DNA from: Bacteroidales bacterium
GTDB taxonomy: Bacteria; Bacteroidota; Bacteroidia; Bacteroidales; UBA12077
Direction: 5' to 3'
NCBI GenBank assembly: GCA_030637515.1
Contig: DAOWGM010000073.1
Coordinates: forward strand, 1-64,000
Length of the DNA stretch: 64,000 bases
A program made the position numbers and the translations under genes. Of this stretch, positions 33,065 through 41,300 are shown piece by piece; position 1 is the stretch's first letter, and every line of letters starts with the position of its first letter. The notes under the pieces are model-generated. The model ran no database searches and was not told the origin of the DNA. It worked only from the letters and a program-made list of their open reading frames with translations.

Positions 33065-34333
33065 TGTCCTTTTTAATTCAATAACTGTGATTTCAGGAGG
33101 CATTCCTATACGACCAGGAAAGCCAATATAACCAAACCCTCTGTTAACATATAAATACTGATTATTCTCTTTATACAAACCGCCCCAACGAGGATATTTA
33201 TATTTTACCGGGCTCCATTTCACATTTCCTATTTCTATTCCAAACTGCATTCCGTGTGTATGTCCTGACAGTGTTAAATCGATATTCGTTTTTTCAATAA
33301 CTTCAGCATCCCAGTGAGAAGGATCATGAGACATAAGAATATTAAAAGGTAATTCTGCAGATCCATTCATCGCTTCTTTTAAATCTCCATACTGTGGAAA
33401 AGGAGGTAGGCCCCAGTTCTCGACACCAAATAAGCCTATTTGGGAGTTGTTTAATTCAATATTTTCAAATTCATTTAAGAGCAGTCTAAAACCAAGGTCT
33501 TTGTGAGCTTGCTTCAAACTAATGAGATTTTGCTCTTTTTCCGCCTTATCAGCCCAATCAAAGTAATCTCCATAATCATGATTACCCAAAATAGAGAACT
33601 TGCCGTATTTAGCTCTTAAATCGCTTAATATTGGAATCCAACCATTTAGTTCTTCTGCAAAGTTATTTACAAGATCACCAGTGAATAAAATAAGGTCCGG
33701 ATTTTGCTCATTTACCAACTCAACAGCTTTTTTTACCTGATTTTCGTGACCCAAAAAGCTTCCAATATGAATATCTGATATTTGCACCACTTTAAAGCCA
33801 TTAAAAGCTTCTGGCAGATTAGGAAACCAAAGCTTTTCATTTGTAATTCTGAAATTGAAGCGTCCTTTGGTCATTCCGTATAAGATAGAAGTAAAAGGAA
33901 TTGCAGCTAATATCAATCCTAATTGTGTTAAGAACTTTGCTCTTGAAATATCCGGACTTGCTATAACAGATTCATTTCCTGCAAATACTGTGAATTTACT
34001 TATTGTCCATTTACCTATATGAATAATATCTTCCGTTAAATGAAAAGTAATAAATATAAGCTTTGGAACATAAAACAAAATAAAGAATCCTGCCAATAAA
34101 AAGAAATTCCTGAATATGCGTGGATCTCTGTCAAATGGTTGTAATGTTCTGAAATATAGCAATGTTGAAACAACCAGGATTGGTATTATCCAATAAAAAA
34201 TATAAATACTATTTTTTAATATTGCTGATTGAAACACAGATGTGAGTAGTTTTATTCCTTTAAAAGAATAGATATCTACTATAAATATAAAGGCAACTAT
34301 AAAAATAAATATCATAATAAATCGTTCTTTCAT
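33062..34333 (-). CDS. Membrane-anchored metallophosphoesterase
   Basis: A 423-residue protein. The first 150 residues hold about four membrane helices; residues about 180-423 form a calcineurin-like phosphoesterase with the full metal set: QISDIHIG (D187, H189), TGDLVNN (D220), GNHDYGDYF (N251, H252, D253), MSHDPSHW and SGHTHGMQFG. This matches the YkuE/YaeI-type group, whose members act on lipid-linked or small phosphoesters at the membrane. Substrate unknown. Intact and convergent with the lipoprotein gene. Confidence 0.88.
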   Translation of the reverse strand: MKERFIMIFIFIVAFIFIVDIYSFKGIKLLTSVFQSAILKNSIYIFYWIIPILVVSTLLYFRTLQPFDRDPRIFRNFFLLAGFFILFYVPKLIFITFHLTEDIIHIGKWTISKFTVFAGNESVIASPDISRAKFLTQLGLILAAIPFTSILYGMTKGRFNFRITNEKLWFPNLPEAFNGFKVVQISDIHIGSFLGHENQVKKAVELVNEQNPDLILFTGDLVNNFAEELNGWIPILSDLRAKYGKFSILGNHDYGDYFDWADKAEKEQNLISLKQAHKDLGFRLLLNEFENIELNNSQIGLFGVENWGLPPFPQYGDLKEAMNGSAELPFNILMSHDPSHWDAEVIEKTNIDLTLSGHTHGMQFGIEIGNVKWSPVKYKYPRWGGLYKENNQYLYVNRGFGYIGFPGRIGMPPEITVIELKRT

Positions 34334-34546
34334 ATTCTTATATTGTACATAATGAGATTGTTACATCACAAACATTCTCATTCAATTCGGAAGTAATGTA
34401 AGTCTTTAACTGATAGAAACAGAATCAGAAAAGAATTGTTTAAATTTACTACAACATAAAAAACAATAGAAATTATAAAATAGAATGAAGTTATATGATT
34501 AATAATCTTTGTTTTATGGCATCTATTTGAATAATGAATTTATACA

Positions 34547-34948
34547 ATGATAAATAAAAATCAAATATTAAAGGAATTCGTTTTTAAAACATCTCGCAGT
34601 AGTGGAAGTGGAGGACAAAATGTGAATAAAGTCTCTACCAAAGTCGAATTGCGGTTTGATCTTTACAATACAGCTTTATTATCTGATATTGAAAAGGAAA
34701 GGATCGGAGTCAAACTTAAAAATAGGATCTCTTCAGAAGGAATTTTAATAATATCTTCTGATTCAGAAAGAACACAATTGCGTAATAAAAAGAACGTAAT
34801 TGACTTGTTTTTTGAATTACTTGAAAAAGCATTATTAAAGCCCAAAAAACGTATTAAGACCAAACCTACAAGGGCTTCTAAGGAAAGAAGACTCAAAGAA
34901 AAAAAGATAGTATCTCAGAAGAAAAGATTGCGAAACCCCGATGAATAA
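34547..34948 (+). CDS. arfB: Alternative ribosome-rescue factor, ArfB/YaeJ-like peptidyl-tRNA hydrolase
   Basis: A 133-residue release-factor-like protein. It has the GGQ motif (G22-G23-Q24, SGSGGQNVNKVSTKV) that hydrolyses the ester bond of peptidyl-tRNA, and a basic C-terminal tail (KPKKRIKTKPTRASKERRLKEKKI) that enters the empty mRNA channel of stalled ribosomes. Length fits ArfB. Stop lies one base from the stop of the convergent S24 regulator gene. Confidence 0.93.
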   Translation: MINKNQILKEFVFKTSRSSGSGGQNVNKVSTKVELRFDLYNTALLSDIEKERIGVKLKNRISSEGILIISSDSERTQLRNKKNVIDLFFELLEKALLKPKKRIKTKPTRASKERRLKEKKIVSQKKRLRNPDE

Positions 34949-34949
34949 A

Positions 34950-35732
34950 CTAAGTTTTGAGTTTATCAATATCATTTTTCATATTTAAAATCATGCTATG
35001 TAATTTTTGAGTAGTAATTTCGCCTGGCTCAGGCAACTCAAAGCTTATAAAACCAAGTGCTTTCCATACTTCATAAACTTCTTCTGCTTTTATTGAATAT
35101 GCATCATATTCAGGATTATCCGACTTTAATATAACCTCGTCCGAATCATATATTTTGTTATATAAGCGCTTATAAACAATACCATCATCTTTTGAAATTA
35201 AAATATAAGGTTTGCCATCGTATATTTCATCCCAATTTGCAAGGTATTCACAAATAATATAAGAACCTGATTTTATAGGCTCCATACTATCACCTTTTAT
35301 TTGAAAAACCCTGTACGTTCTTTCTTTACTAAGCTCCATAAGAGGTAATGAAAAATGAGGAAGCTCTTCAACGTAATCTGGATCGGCATAACCTTTGGTA
35401 TAACCGGCAGAAGCTTGAATTGGAACTGTTGTAATAAGTTCTTTATCGGTTTTATCAACAACGGTGCTAATAACTCTTAAATTACCGCCTTTTATAAATT
35501 CCTTTACAGAATCACGGTTTGATTCTTCCCAAAGCCTTGTTTTTATAAGATCATCAATGGATACTTTAAAAAAATAAGCCATGTCTTTTAAAACCGATAA
35601 TTTAGGAACAGCTCTGTTTTCTTCATAAGAACCAATCATTGCACGATTTACACCAATATTATTAGCTAATTCTTCCTGAGTTAAGCCGCCTTTCTTTCTT
35701 AAATACTTAATATTCTGCGCAATAGATTCCAT
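34950..35732 (-). CDS. XRE/S24 repressor (LexA/CI-like)
   Basis: A 260-residue repressor: an HTH domain at residues 5-60 (LTQEELANNIGVNRAMIGSYEENRAVPKL) and an S24 peptidase-like domain with A109-G110 cleavage-type bond (IQASAGYTKG), S149 in GDSMEP and K188 in GIVYKRL. This is the Ser-Lys self-cleavage arrangement of LexA and lambda CI, so repression could be lifted by RecA-like damage signals. It lies 33 bases beyond the four-helix-bundle gene, on the same strand, and next to the divergent radical-SAM/DUF4130 repair pair. Targets are inferred. Confidence 0.88.
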   Translation of the reverse strand: MESIAQNIKYLRKKGGLTQEELANNIGVNRAMIGSYEENRAVPKLSVLKDMAYFFKVSIDDLIKTRLWEESNRDSVKEFIKGGNLRVISTVVDKTDKELITTVPIQASAGYTKGYADPDYVEELPHFSLPLMELSKERTYRVFQIKGDSMEPIKSGSYIICEYLANWDEIYDGKPYILISKDDGIVYKRLYNKIYDSDEVILKSDNPEYDAYSIKAEEVYEVWKALGFISFELPEPGEITTQKLHSMILNMKNDIDKLKT

Positions 35733-35745
35733 TTTTTATATTTTA

Positions 35746-35780
35746 AATTGCTATTAGCCCTTAGCTATTGGCTCTTAATT
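35746..35780. repeat. Left border repeat of four-helix-bundle unit
   Basis: Contains CTATTAGCCCTTAGCTATTGGCTCTTAATT, a run of TTAGC/CTATTGGC-like words. The inverted right-hand counterpart is at 36130-36165. The two flank the four-helix-bundle gene closely. Confidence 0.4.
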
Positions 35781-36121
35781 TTACTAATTAAGCTATTTAT
35801 CATTCTTTGTTCATTGTTTAATAATTCTAATATTGGAATTAATTGTTCTTTTACTATAAATTTTAACTCAGAGAGTATTATTAGTTGTGTTTCTAATTCA
35901 AATGCTGAACCAATGGCAATTTCTAAAAACCTTTTGAATTCAGTTTCACTATTTCTTGAGCACCCTTCAGCTATGTTAGAAGGAATGGAAACCACAGCTC
36001 TGCACATTTGGCTTTTTAAACCATATTTTTCTTCATATGGTAGACAATCTGTAAGCTTATAGATCCTTTTTACAAGGACAATTCCATCTTTCCAAATATT
36101 CAATGATCTAAAATTTCTCAT
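35765..36121 (-). CDS. Four-helix-bundle protein (23S rRNA IVS-like)
   Basis: A 118-residue protein from ATG 36121 (six codons of upstream frame are possible). It matches the family by RSLNIWKDGIVLVKRIYKLT, CRAVVSIPSNIAEGCSRNS and FKRFLEIAIGSAFELETQLII. These small helical proteins are widely scattered in Bacteroidota, often inside mobile or repeat-flanked units; their role is uncertain. Here repeats rich in TAGC words sit on both sides. It separates the S24 repressor from the promoter region it shares with the repair genes, so it may be an insertion. Confidence 0.85.
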   Translation of the reverse strand: MRNFRSLNIWKDGIVLVKRIYKLTDCLPYEEKYGLKSQMCRAVVSIPSNIAEGCSRNSETEFKRFLEIAIGSAFELETQLIILSELKFIVKEQLIPILELLNNEQRMINSLISKIKSQ

Positions 36122-36129
36122 AATAATCG

Positions 36130-36165
36130 TTAATAGCAAATAACTAAAGGCTAAAAGCTAATTTA
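36130..36165. repeat. Right border repeat of four-helix-bundle unit
   Basis: TTAATAGCAAATAACTAAAGGCTAAAAGCTAATTT. Its complement reads TTAGCTTTTAGCCTTTAG, resembling the left border in inverted orientation. Confidence 0.4.
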
Positions 36166-36183
36166 TTACAAACATACAATTAA

Positions 36184-36202
36184 ATACTAAATAAATTAGT
36201 AT
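36184..36202. promoter_or_regulatory. Operator-like dyad ATACTAA(n5)TTAGTAT
   Basis: Perfect 7-bp arms ATACTAA and TTAGTAT around ATAAA. TTAGTAT recurs at 36217-36223, exactly 21 bases on, within TTAGTATAWWTGC. This is a candidate binding site for the nearby S24 repressor. Confidence 0.5.
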
Positions 36203-36220
36203 AAATGCAGATTTATTTAG

Positions 36221-36228
36221 TATATTTG
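36221..36228 (+). promoter_or_regulatory. TAnnTTTG -7 element before radical-SAM gene
   Basis: TATATTTG fits TAnnTTTG and overlaps the second TTAGTAT word, so an operator-bound repressor would block it. ATG 36255 is 26 bases downstream. Confidence 0.45.
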
Positions 36229-36254
36229 CTAATATAATTTGCATATTAACAAAT

Positions 36255-37529
36255 ATGAGATCCGAAACTGTAAATAAACTAAAAATATCTGCAAATGCAG
36301 CAAAATACGATGTGTCATGTGCATCAAGTGGTAGCAATAGACCGAATAGTGGAAAAGGAATAGGAAATGCCTCACCATGGGGAATTTGTCATAGTTTTAC
36401 TCAGGATGGGCGCTGTGTTTCCCTTATGAAGTTAATGCTAACAAATCATTGCATTTATGATTGTGCGTATTGTGCTAATAGAAAAAGCAATGATATTGAG
36501 CGAACTACATTTACAGTTAAGGAAGTTGTTGATCTTACCATAGAATTTTACCGAAGAAATTACATTGAAGGTCTTTTTTTAAGTTCTGGGATAATAAAAA
36601 ATCCTGATTATACCATGGAACGTATGGTTCGTGTAGCAAAAGAGCTTAGAACTAAACAAAATTACAATGGTTATATTCATTTGAAAGCAATTCCAGGAGC
36701 AAGTGACGAATTACAGCAAGAGGCTGGTTTATACGCCGATAGACTAAGTGTAAATATTGAAATTGCAACTGAGAAGAATCTAAAAATGATTGCTCCGGAC
36801 AAGAATTTTAAAAGTATTCTTAGCCCAATGAATACGATTAAAAGTAAAATCATTGAAAATAAAGAGGAACGCAGGAAATTTAGGCATGCCCCACGGTTTA
36901 CACCAGCAGGACAAAGCACACAACTAATTGTTGGAGCTACTCCTGATAGTGATAAGCATATTTTAAATTTAGCAGGAAACCTATATAACTCTAAGAATCT
37001 TAAAAGAGTATATTATTCAGGTTTTATTCCTGTAAACAGCTACGATAAGAGGCTCCCAGCTCTTACTGAACCACCATTAAAACGCGAAAACAGGCTTTAT
37101 CAGGCCGACTGGCTTTTTAGATTCTACAATTATACTATTGATGAAATTGTAAATGACGATCATCCTGATCTTGATTTAGAAATAGACCCCAAATTAAGTT
37201 ATGCGCTACGTAATCCCTGGATGTTTCCAATCGATATTAACAAAGCGAGCTACGAAACTATATTGAGAGTGCCTGGAATAGGTGTGTTGTCGGCTAAAAA
37301 GATCATTTTAGCAAGACGCTATAGCAAACTGAACTTATCAAATTTGAAAAAAATTGGAGTTGCACTAAAAAGAGCAAAATACTTTATTACGTGCAACGAA
37401 CTTAAAGCTCATACTATAAATGAATTATTACCTGAAAATGTAAAGAAGATTATTTTAAGCGAAAAAAGTATTGTTAAAAAATCCAATAAAAATGCACATA
37501 AGCAATTAAGCTTATTTGCTGTAAATTAA
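36255..37529 (+). CDS. Putative DNA modification/repair radical SAM protein
   Basis: A 424-residue radical SAM protein with cluster motif CIYDCAYC (C66-x3-C70-x2-C73), a TIM-barrel body (GLFLSSGI, HLKAIPGAS, ERRKFRHAPRFTPAGQSTQL) and a C-terminal helix-hairpin-helix DNA-binding segment (ETILRVPGIGVLSAKKIILAR). It matches the family annotated as putative DNA modification/repair radical SAM (TIGR03916). Its partner gene, of the DUF4130 type, follows 11 bases later. It is likely controlled by the dyads at 36184-36228. The chemistry is unproven in the family. Confidence 0.88.
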   Translation: MRSETVNKLKISANAAKYDVSCASSGSNRPNSGKGIGNASPWGICHSFTQDGRCVSLMKLMLTNHCIYDCAYCANRKSNDIERTTFTVKEVVDLTIEFYRRNYIEGLFLSSGIIKNPDYTMERMVRVAKELRTKQNYNGYIHLKAIPGASDELQQEAGLYADRLSVNIEIATEKNLKMIAPDKNFKSILSPMNTIKSKIIENKEERRKFRHAPRFTPAGQSTQLIVGATPDSDKHILNLAGNLYNSKNLKRVYYSGFIPVNSYDKRLPALTEPPLKRENRLYQADWLFRFYNYTIDEIVNDDHPDLDLEIDPKLSYALRNPWMFPIDINKASYETILRVPGIGVLSAKKIILARRYSKLNLSNLKKIGVALKRAKYFITCNELKAHTINELLPENVKKIILSEKSIVKKSNKNAHKQLSLFAVN

Positions 37530-37540
37530 ACCATTGCATT

Positions 37541-38329
37541 ATGAATATATTTATATATGATCACACATTCGAAGGCTTAATAACTGCTATACACGATGCT
37601 TTTGACTTAAGTATTAAACCTGATAAAATAGTAAGTGTTAAATCCTTCCAGGATGATCTATTTGCAACAAAGCATTATATATCAACTAATTCTGACAAGT
37701 TTGATACAATATGGAATAGGGTTAAGGAGAAGTCAAACGAGCAGAATTGTCAAAGAATTTTTAAGGCTTACTTGTCAGAAGTACCAGATATTGAAATAAT
37801 TATATATGATTACATTAAGTTAATTCTGGAGACACCATATAATGTTGAAGTTAATTTCAGCGAAGATTCAGTAATCAAACTTAACAACCTGCAAAAGAAA
37901 GTAGGAACTGAAGCACAAAGAGTACTTATGTTTGTGCGCTTTCAGAAAACTGTTGATGATATCTACTATGCATCTTTTGATCCAAAATACAACGTAATAC
38001 CACTTACCGTGAATCATTTCAGGAATAGGTTTGCTGATCAGAAGTGGGTAATATTTGATACACGCCGTAAATTTGGATATTACTATGATTTAGAAAATGT
38101 GAGAGAAATCACTATTGGAAAACAAAAGGTGGATTTTGCAAGTGGAAAGGTAAACAAAGATGTTATGCATGTTAGCGAGAAATTATTTCAAAAACTCTGG
38201 AAGAGCTACTACGACACCATAAATATTAAGGAACGTAAGAACATGAAGGTTCACATGCAGTTTTTACCTAAAAGGTTCTGGAAATTCCTTCCTGAAAAGG
38301 ATTTTAAAATGAAATATGAATTAAACTAA
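37541..38329 (+). CDS. DUF4130 (TIGR03915) putative DNA repair protein
   Basis: A 262-residue protein with the DUF4130 fold, opening with IYDHTFEGLITAIHDAF, then LQKKVGTEAQRVLMFVRFQ and HFRNRFADQKWVIFDTRRKFGYYYD. This domain is also found fused to UdgX-type uracil-DNA glycosylase-like proteins. Adjacent to the radical-SAM gene (11-base gap), as is standard for the pair. The pair is thought to act together on DNA; no activity is established. Intact. Confidence 0.86.
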   Translation: MNIFIYDHTFEGLITAIHDAFDLSIKPDKIVSVKSFQDDLFATKHYISTNSDKFDTIWNRVKEKSNEQNCQRIFKAYLSEVPDIEIIIYDYIKLILETPYNVEVNFSEDSVIKLNNLQKKVGTEAQRVLMFVRFQKTVDDIYYASFDPKYNVIPLTVNHFRNRFADQKWVIFDTRRKFGYYYDLENVREITIGKQKVDFASGKVNKDVMHVSEKLFQKLWKSYYDTINIKERKNMKVHMQFLPKRFWKFLPEKDFKMKYELN

Positions 38330-38474
38330 TTTTTGTAAAGGTATTCTGATAAAAATGGTATTAATTGTGAATACTTTTAATTTTATTGAATAAATAATGC
38401 TTTTAAACTAAACGCATTTGTAATTTTACAGTCAAATAAACTCATAATTAGTTTTTTGTATATAAATCTGTAAA

Positions 38475-39428
38475 ATGAATTTTTCAATTATTATCCATCA
38501 AATATTAATTCTTGGTTTTTTAGCATTAATAGGAGTTATAGCTACAAAATTAAAAGTTATTACCGAAGAAATTAAAAATAGTATTGCCACAATTGTTTTT
38601 AATATTACACTTCCGGCGCTTATTCTTTCTTCTGTTTCTAATGTTGAATTGAACCGTGAAATATTATTCAATAGCTTACTTGTTTTTATTGCATCTCATG
38701 TTGGAATACTTCTATTGTATATTACAGGGAAATTCTCTCGAAAATTAATTGGTATTGACGGTAAAAAAGGGAATATTCATGTAATACATACCATGCTTGG
38801 AAATGTAGCTTTCCTTGGCTATCCATTATTTTCTGCATTATTTCCAGGTGGAGAAGGTTTATTATATGCCGTAATTTTTCACTTAACACAAGATATTTAC
38901 ATTTGGACCGTAGGAGTATTTGAATTTAATAACACAGGAAACCTAAAATTCAGAGAAAGTCTTAAACATCTTGTAAATCCAAATATAATTGCATTTGCAA
39001 TTGGAATATTTATGCTTGCATTTGGAATCAGATTTCCCGAATATGTTTATAATCCAATATCGGGTCTTGGGAAAACAACAATTTACCTTGCAATGCTATA
39101 CATTGGTGCTGTATTAGCCAGAAACCCAATGATTGCAGCATTTAAAAAGCCAGAAATTTATGCCTTGATTTTTAATAAAATGCTTCTGGTTCCTTTTGTT
39201 TTGTTATTATTAATAAATGCAGTTTCACTTGTTTTTAATATTCATATTGGAAATATTGCGAAAACGGTAGTTGTTATGCAAACTGCAATGCCTTGTATGG
39301 CAATGGTTGTTGTATTAGCAAAAAAGTTTGGTAGTGATGATATTCATGCCACTGAAAATTTGTTTCTATCTACCATATTATCATTGGCAACACTTCCTTT
39401 TTTATATTTTTTGATAAATATATTTTAA
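38475..39428 (+). CDS. AEC-family transporter (auxin efflux carrier-like)
   Basis: A 317-residue membrane protein with about ten helices in two inverted halves, typical of the AEC family: ITLPALILSSVSNVELNRE, HTMLGNVAFLGYPLFSALFP and MQTAMPCMAMVVVLAKKFG, each with the usual broken-helix motifs. Bacterial members export or import small carboxylates such as malate. Monocistronic; terminator at 39552. Substrate unknown. Confidence 0.86.
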   Translation: MNFSIIIHQILILGFLALIGVIATKLKVITEEIKNSIATIVFNITLPALILSSVSNVELNREILFNSLLVFIASHVGILLLYITGKFSRKLIGIDGKKGNIHVIHTMLGNVAFLGYPLFSALFPGGEGLLYAVIFHLTQDIYIWTVGVFEFNNTGNLKFRESLKHLVNPNIIAFAIGIFMLAFGIRFPEYVYNPISGLGKTTIYLAMLYIGAVLARNPMIAAFKKPEIYALIFNKMLLVPFVLLLLINAVSLVFNIHIGNIAKTVVVMQTAMPCMAMVVVLAKKFGSDDIHATENLFLSTILSLATLPFLYFLINIF

Positions 39429-39551
39429 AACAAAAAGTATTTATAAATAAACGTAGGGTAAAATCTAAGTTTATTATCATGTAATTGAAAAGCTTTAAAG
39501 TTTTTTGATTTTAGGGTGAGGTTAGTTCTTATTCAGATTGATTTAACAGGT

Positions 39552-39591
39552 ACTTATGGTCAGTGTAGAAAATGACTGACCATAAGTTTTT
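39552..39591 (+). terminator. Intrinsic terminator
   Basis: ACTTATGGTCAGT and ACTGACCATAAGT are perfect 13-bp arms around a 10-base loop, followed by TTTTT. It ends the AEC gene or insulates the sigma gene beyond. Confidence 0.8.
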
Positions 39592-39655
39592 AAAGCGATT
39601 TTTGTATTAACGAGATTAATATTTTATATTTAAAGGTAAACCATAGAGTATATTC

Positions 39656-40207
39656 ATGAATTCTGCCGACAAGAAGGTATTAGCGAATATTAATAAAGGT
39701 GATATTCGACAATTTGAAGTTCTTTTTAAGGATTATTATGAAAAGCTATGTCAGTTTGCTATGGTATATCTCAAGAATTTAGAACATGCTGAAGAGATAA
39801 TTCAGGATACTTTTTATAACATCTGGAAAAATAAAAAAACTTTAAATATTAAAACATCCTTAAAAGCGTATTTATATACCGCTGTTAAGAATAATTGTTT
39901 GCAGGAAATACGAAAGCGTAATCTGGATATTAAGTATGAAAACTATTATAAATCTCATTATGTTAATGATAGCGTTAATCCTGTTGACGAATTAAACGCA
40001 AAAGAGCTCTCTAAAGTGATTAATAAGACTTTAAACTCATTACCAGAGCGATGTCGTGAGATTTTTAAAATGAGTAGGTATGAGGGTCTTAAATATCATG
40101 AAATTGCTGATAAGTTGTCAATATCAATAAAGACAGTTGAAGCAAATATGGGTAAAGCACTAAAGCAATTCAGATCTAATCTGAAAGAATACGCAGAAGC
40201 TGTATAG
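39656..40207 (+). CDS. ECF sigma factor (sigma-70 family, FecI-type)
   Basis: A 183-residue sigma factor: region 2 at about 20-85 (FKDYYEKLCQFAMVYLKNLEHAEEIIQDTFYNIWKNK, then SLKAYLYTAVKNNCLQEIRKR) and region 4 at about 125-175 (LPERCREIFKMSRYEGLKYHEIADKLSISIKTVEANMGKALKQFR). It is followed 21 bases on by a FecR gene and then an STN-domain gene, the classical Bacteroidota transmembrane signalling module. Confidence 0.93.
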   Translation: MNSADKKVLANINKGDIRQFEVLFKDYYEKLCQFAMVYLKNLEHAEEIIQDTFYNIWKNKKTLNIKTSLKAYLYTAVKNNCLQEIRKRNLDIKYENYYKSHYVNDSVNPVDELNAKELSKVINKTLNSLPERCREIFKMSRYEGLKYHEIADKLSISIKTVEANMGKALKQFRSNLKEYAEAV

Positions 40208-40228
40208 TTTAATATAAAAGGGGAAACT

Positions 40229-41257
40229 ATGGAAGCAAATTTAAATAATGAATATTGGGACCTTATTGCAAAGTATCTTGCAAATGAATGCGATAAAGAT
40301 GAAATAGATAATTTATTTAATTGGATAAATGAAAGCGAAGAGAATAAAATATTATTTAATCAGGTAAAACAAGATCTTAAAATTATAAATATAGATAAAT
40401 CGATGAATAAAATTAATGTAGATTCGGCTTGGGAGAAGTTGAAAGACAGGATAGAGGAAGATGAGCAGGCTCTGCCGATAATAGAAGAGCGCAAATCAAG
40501 GCGACTTCATGCTCCGTTCGTATTAAAATATGCTGCAGCTATTATCCTTTTAGTGAGTGTTGGATTTTTTACTACAAAATATTATATGAGTTTGCAGGAT
40601 GATTATCGCAACATAACTGAAATAACTGCCAAAAATGAAATAATAGAACAGATAACATTGCCTGATGGGTCTATTGTTTCTTTGAATGCTGATAGTAAGT
40701 TGGAATACCCTGAAGAATTTACAGATAATGAAAGAAAAGTAAAACTGACCGGAGAAGGTTTCTTTGACGTTACTAAGAACCCTGAAAAACCTTTTATTAT
40801 TGAAGCTGAAAATGCAGAAGTAAGAGTTTTAGGAACTTCTTTTAATGTAAATACAAGATTATCAAAAGATAATGTCGAGGTTTTTGTTAAAACTGGATTG
40901 GTTGAATTAAAACGCAAAAATAACGGTGACGAAAAACTGCTTATTAAACCTGGTAACGTAGGAGTATTGACAAAAAGCAAATTAGAAAAATCGGTTAATA
41001 CAAATAATAATATTATCGCATGGAAAACGCGTGAAATTATATTCCGTGAAGATAAAATGTCTGACGTTATTCATATTTTAAATACGGTATACAATACAAG
41101 TATTATCTGTGAAAACCAAGAAGTGTTAAACCTAAAATACACATCAACCTTTGCTAATCAGGATATTAACTCTGTACTAAATGTAATATGTGTAACATTT
41201 GATCTAAAAGTAGAATACAAAAACGATAAAATTTATTTGATAAAATTGGATAGTTAA
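40229..41257 (+). CDS. FecR-family anti-sigma factor
   Basis: A 342-residue anti-sigma factor: a cytoplasmic helical part (residues 1-90, YLANECDKDEIDNLFNWIN), one membrane helix at about 92-112 (LKYAAAIILLVSVGFFTTK), a FecR domain (IEQITLPDGSIVSLNADSKL, GEGFFDVTKNPEKPFII, VRVLGTSFNV) and a C-terminal DUF4974 domain (REIIFREDKMSDVIHILNTVYN). It binds the ECF sigma in the cytoplasm and releases it when a surface signal arrives. The next gene (STN) begins 43 bases on. Confidence 0.93.
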   Translation: MEANLNNEYWDLIAKYLANECDKDEIDNLFNWINESEENKILFNQVKQDLKIINIDKSMNKINVDSAWEKLKDRIEEDEQALPIIEERKSRRLHAPFVLKYAAAIILLVSVGFFTTKYYMSLQDDYRNITEITAKNEIIEQITLPDGSIVSLNADSKLEYPEEFTDNERKVKLTGEGFFDVTKNPEKPFIIEAENAEVRVLGTSFNVNTRLSKDNVEVFVKTGLVELKRKNNGDEKLLIKPGNVGVLTKSKLEKSVNTNNNIIAWKTREIIFREDKMSDVIHILNTVYNTSIICENQEVLNLKYTSTFANQDINSVLNVICVTFDLKVEYKNDKIYLIKLDS

Positions 41258-41300
41258 TTTAAAAATAATCAGTATTTTAACGATTATATAAAGTTGCTCT

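Noticed and set aside
34950-38329. Prophage or integrated element suggested by the CI-like repressor
   Set aside because: No integrase, capsid, portal or att site is visible; neighbours are housekeeping or repair genes.
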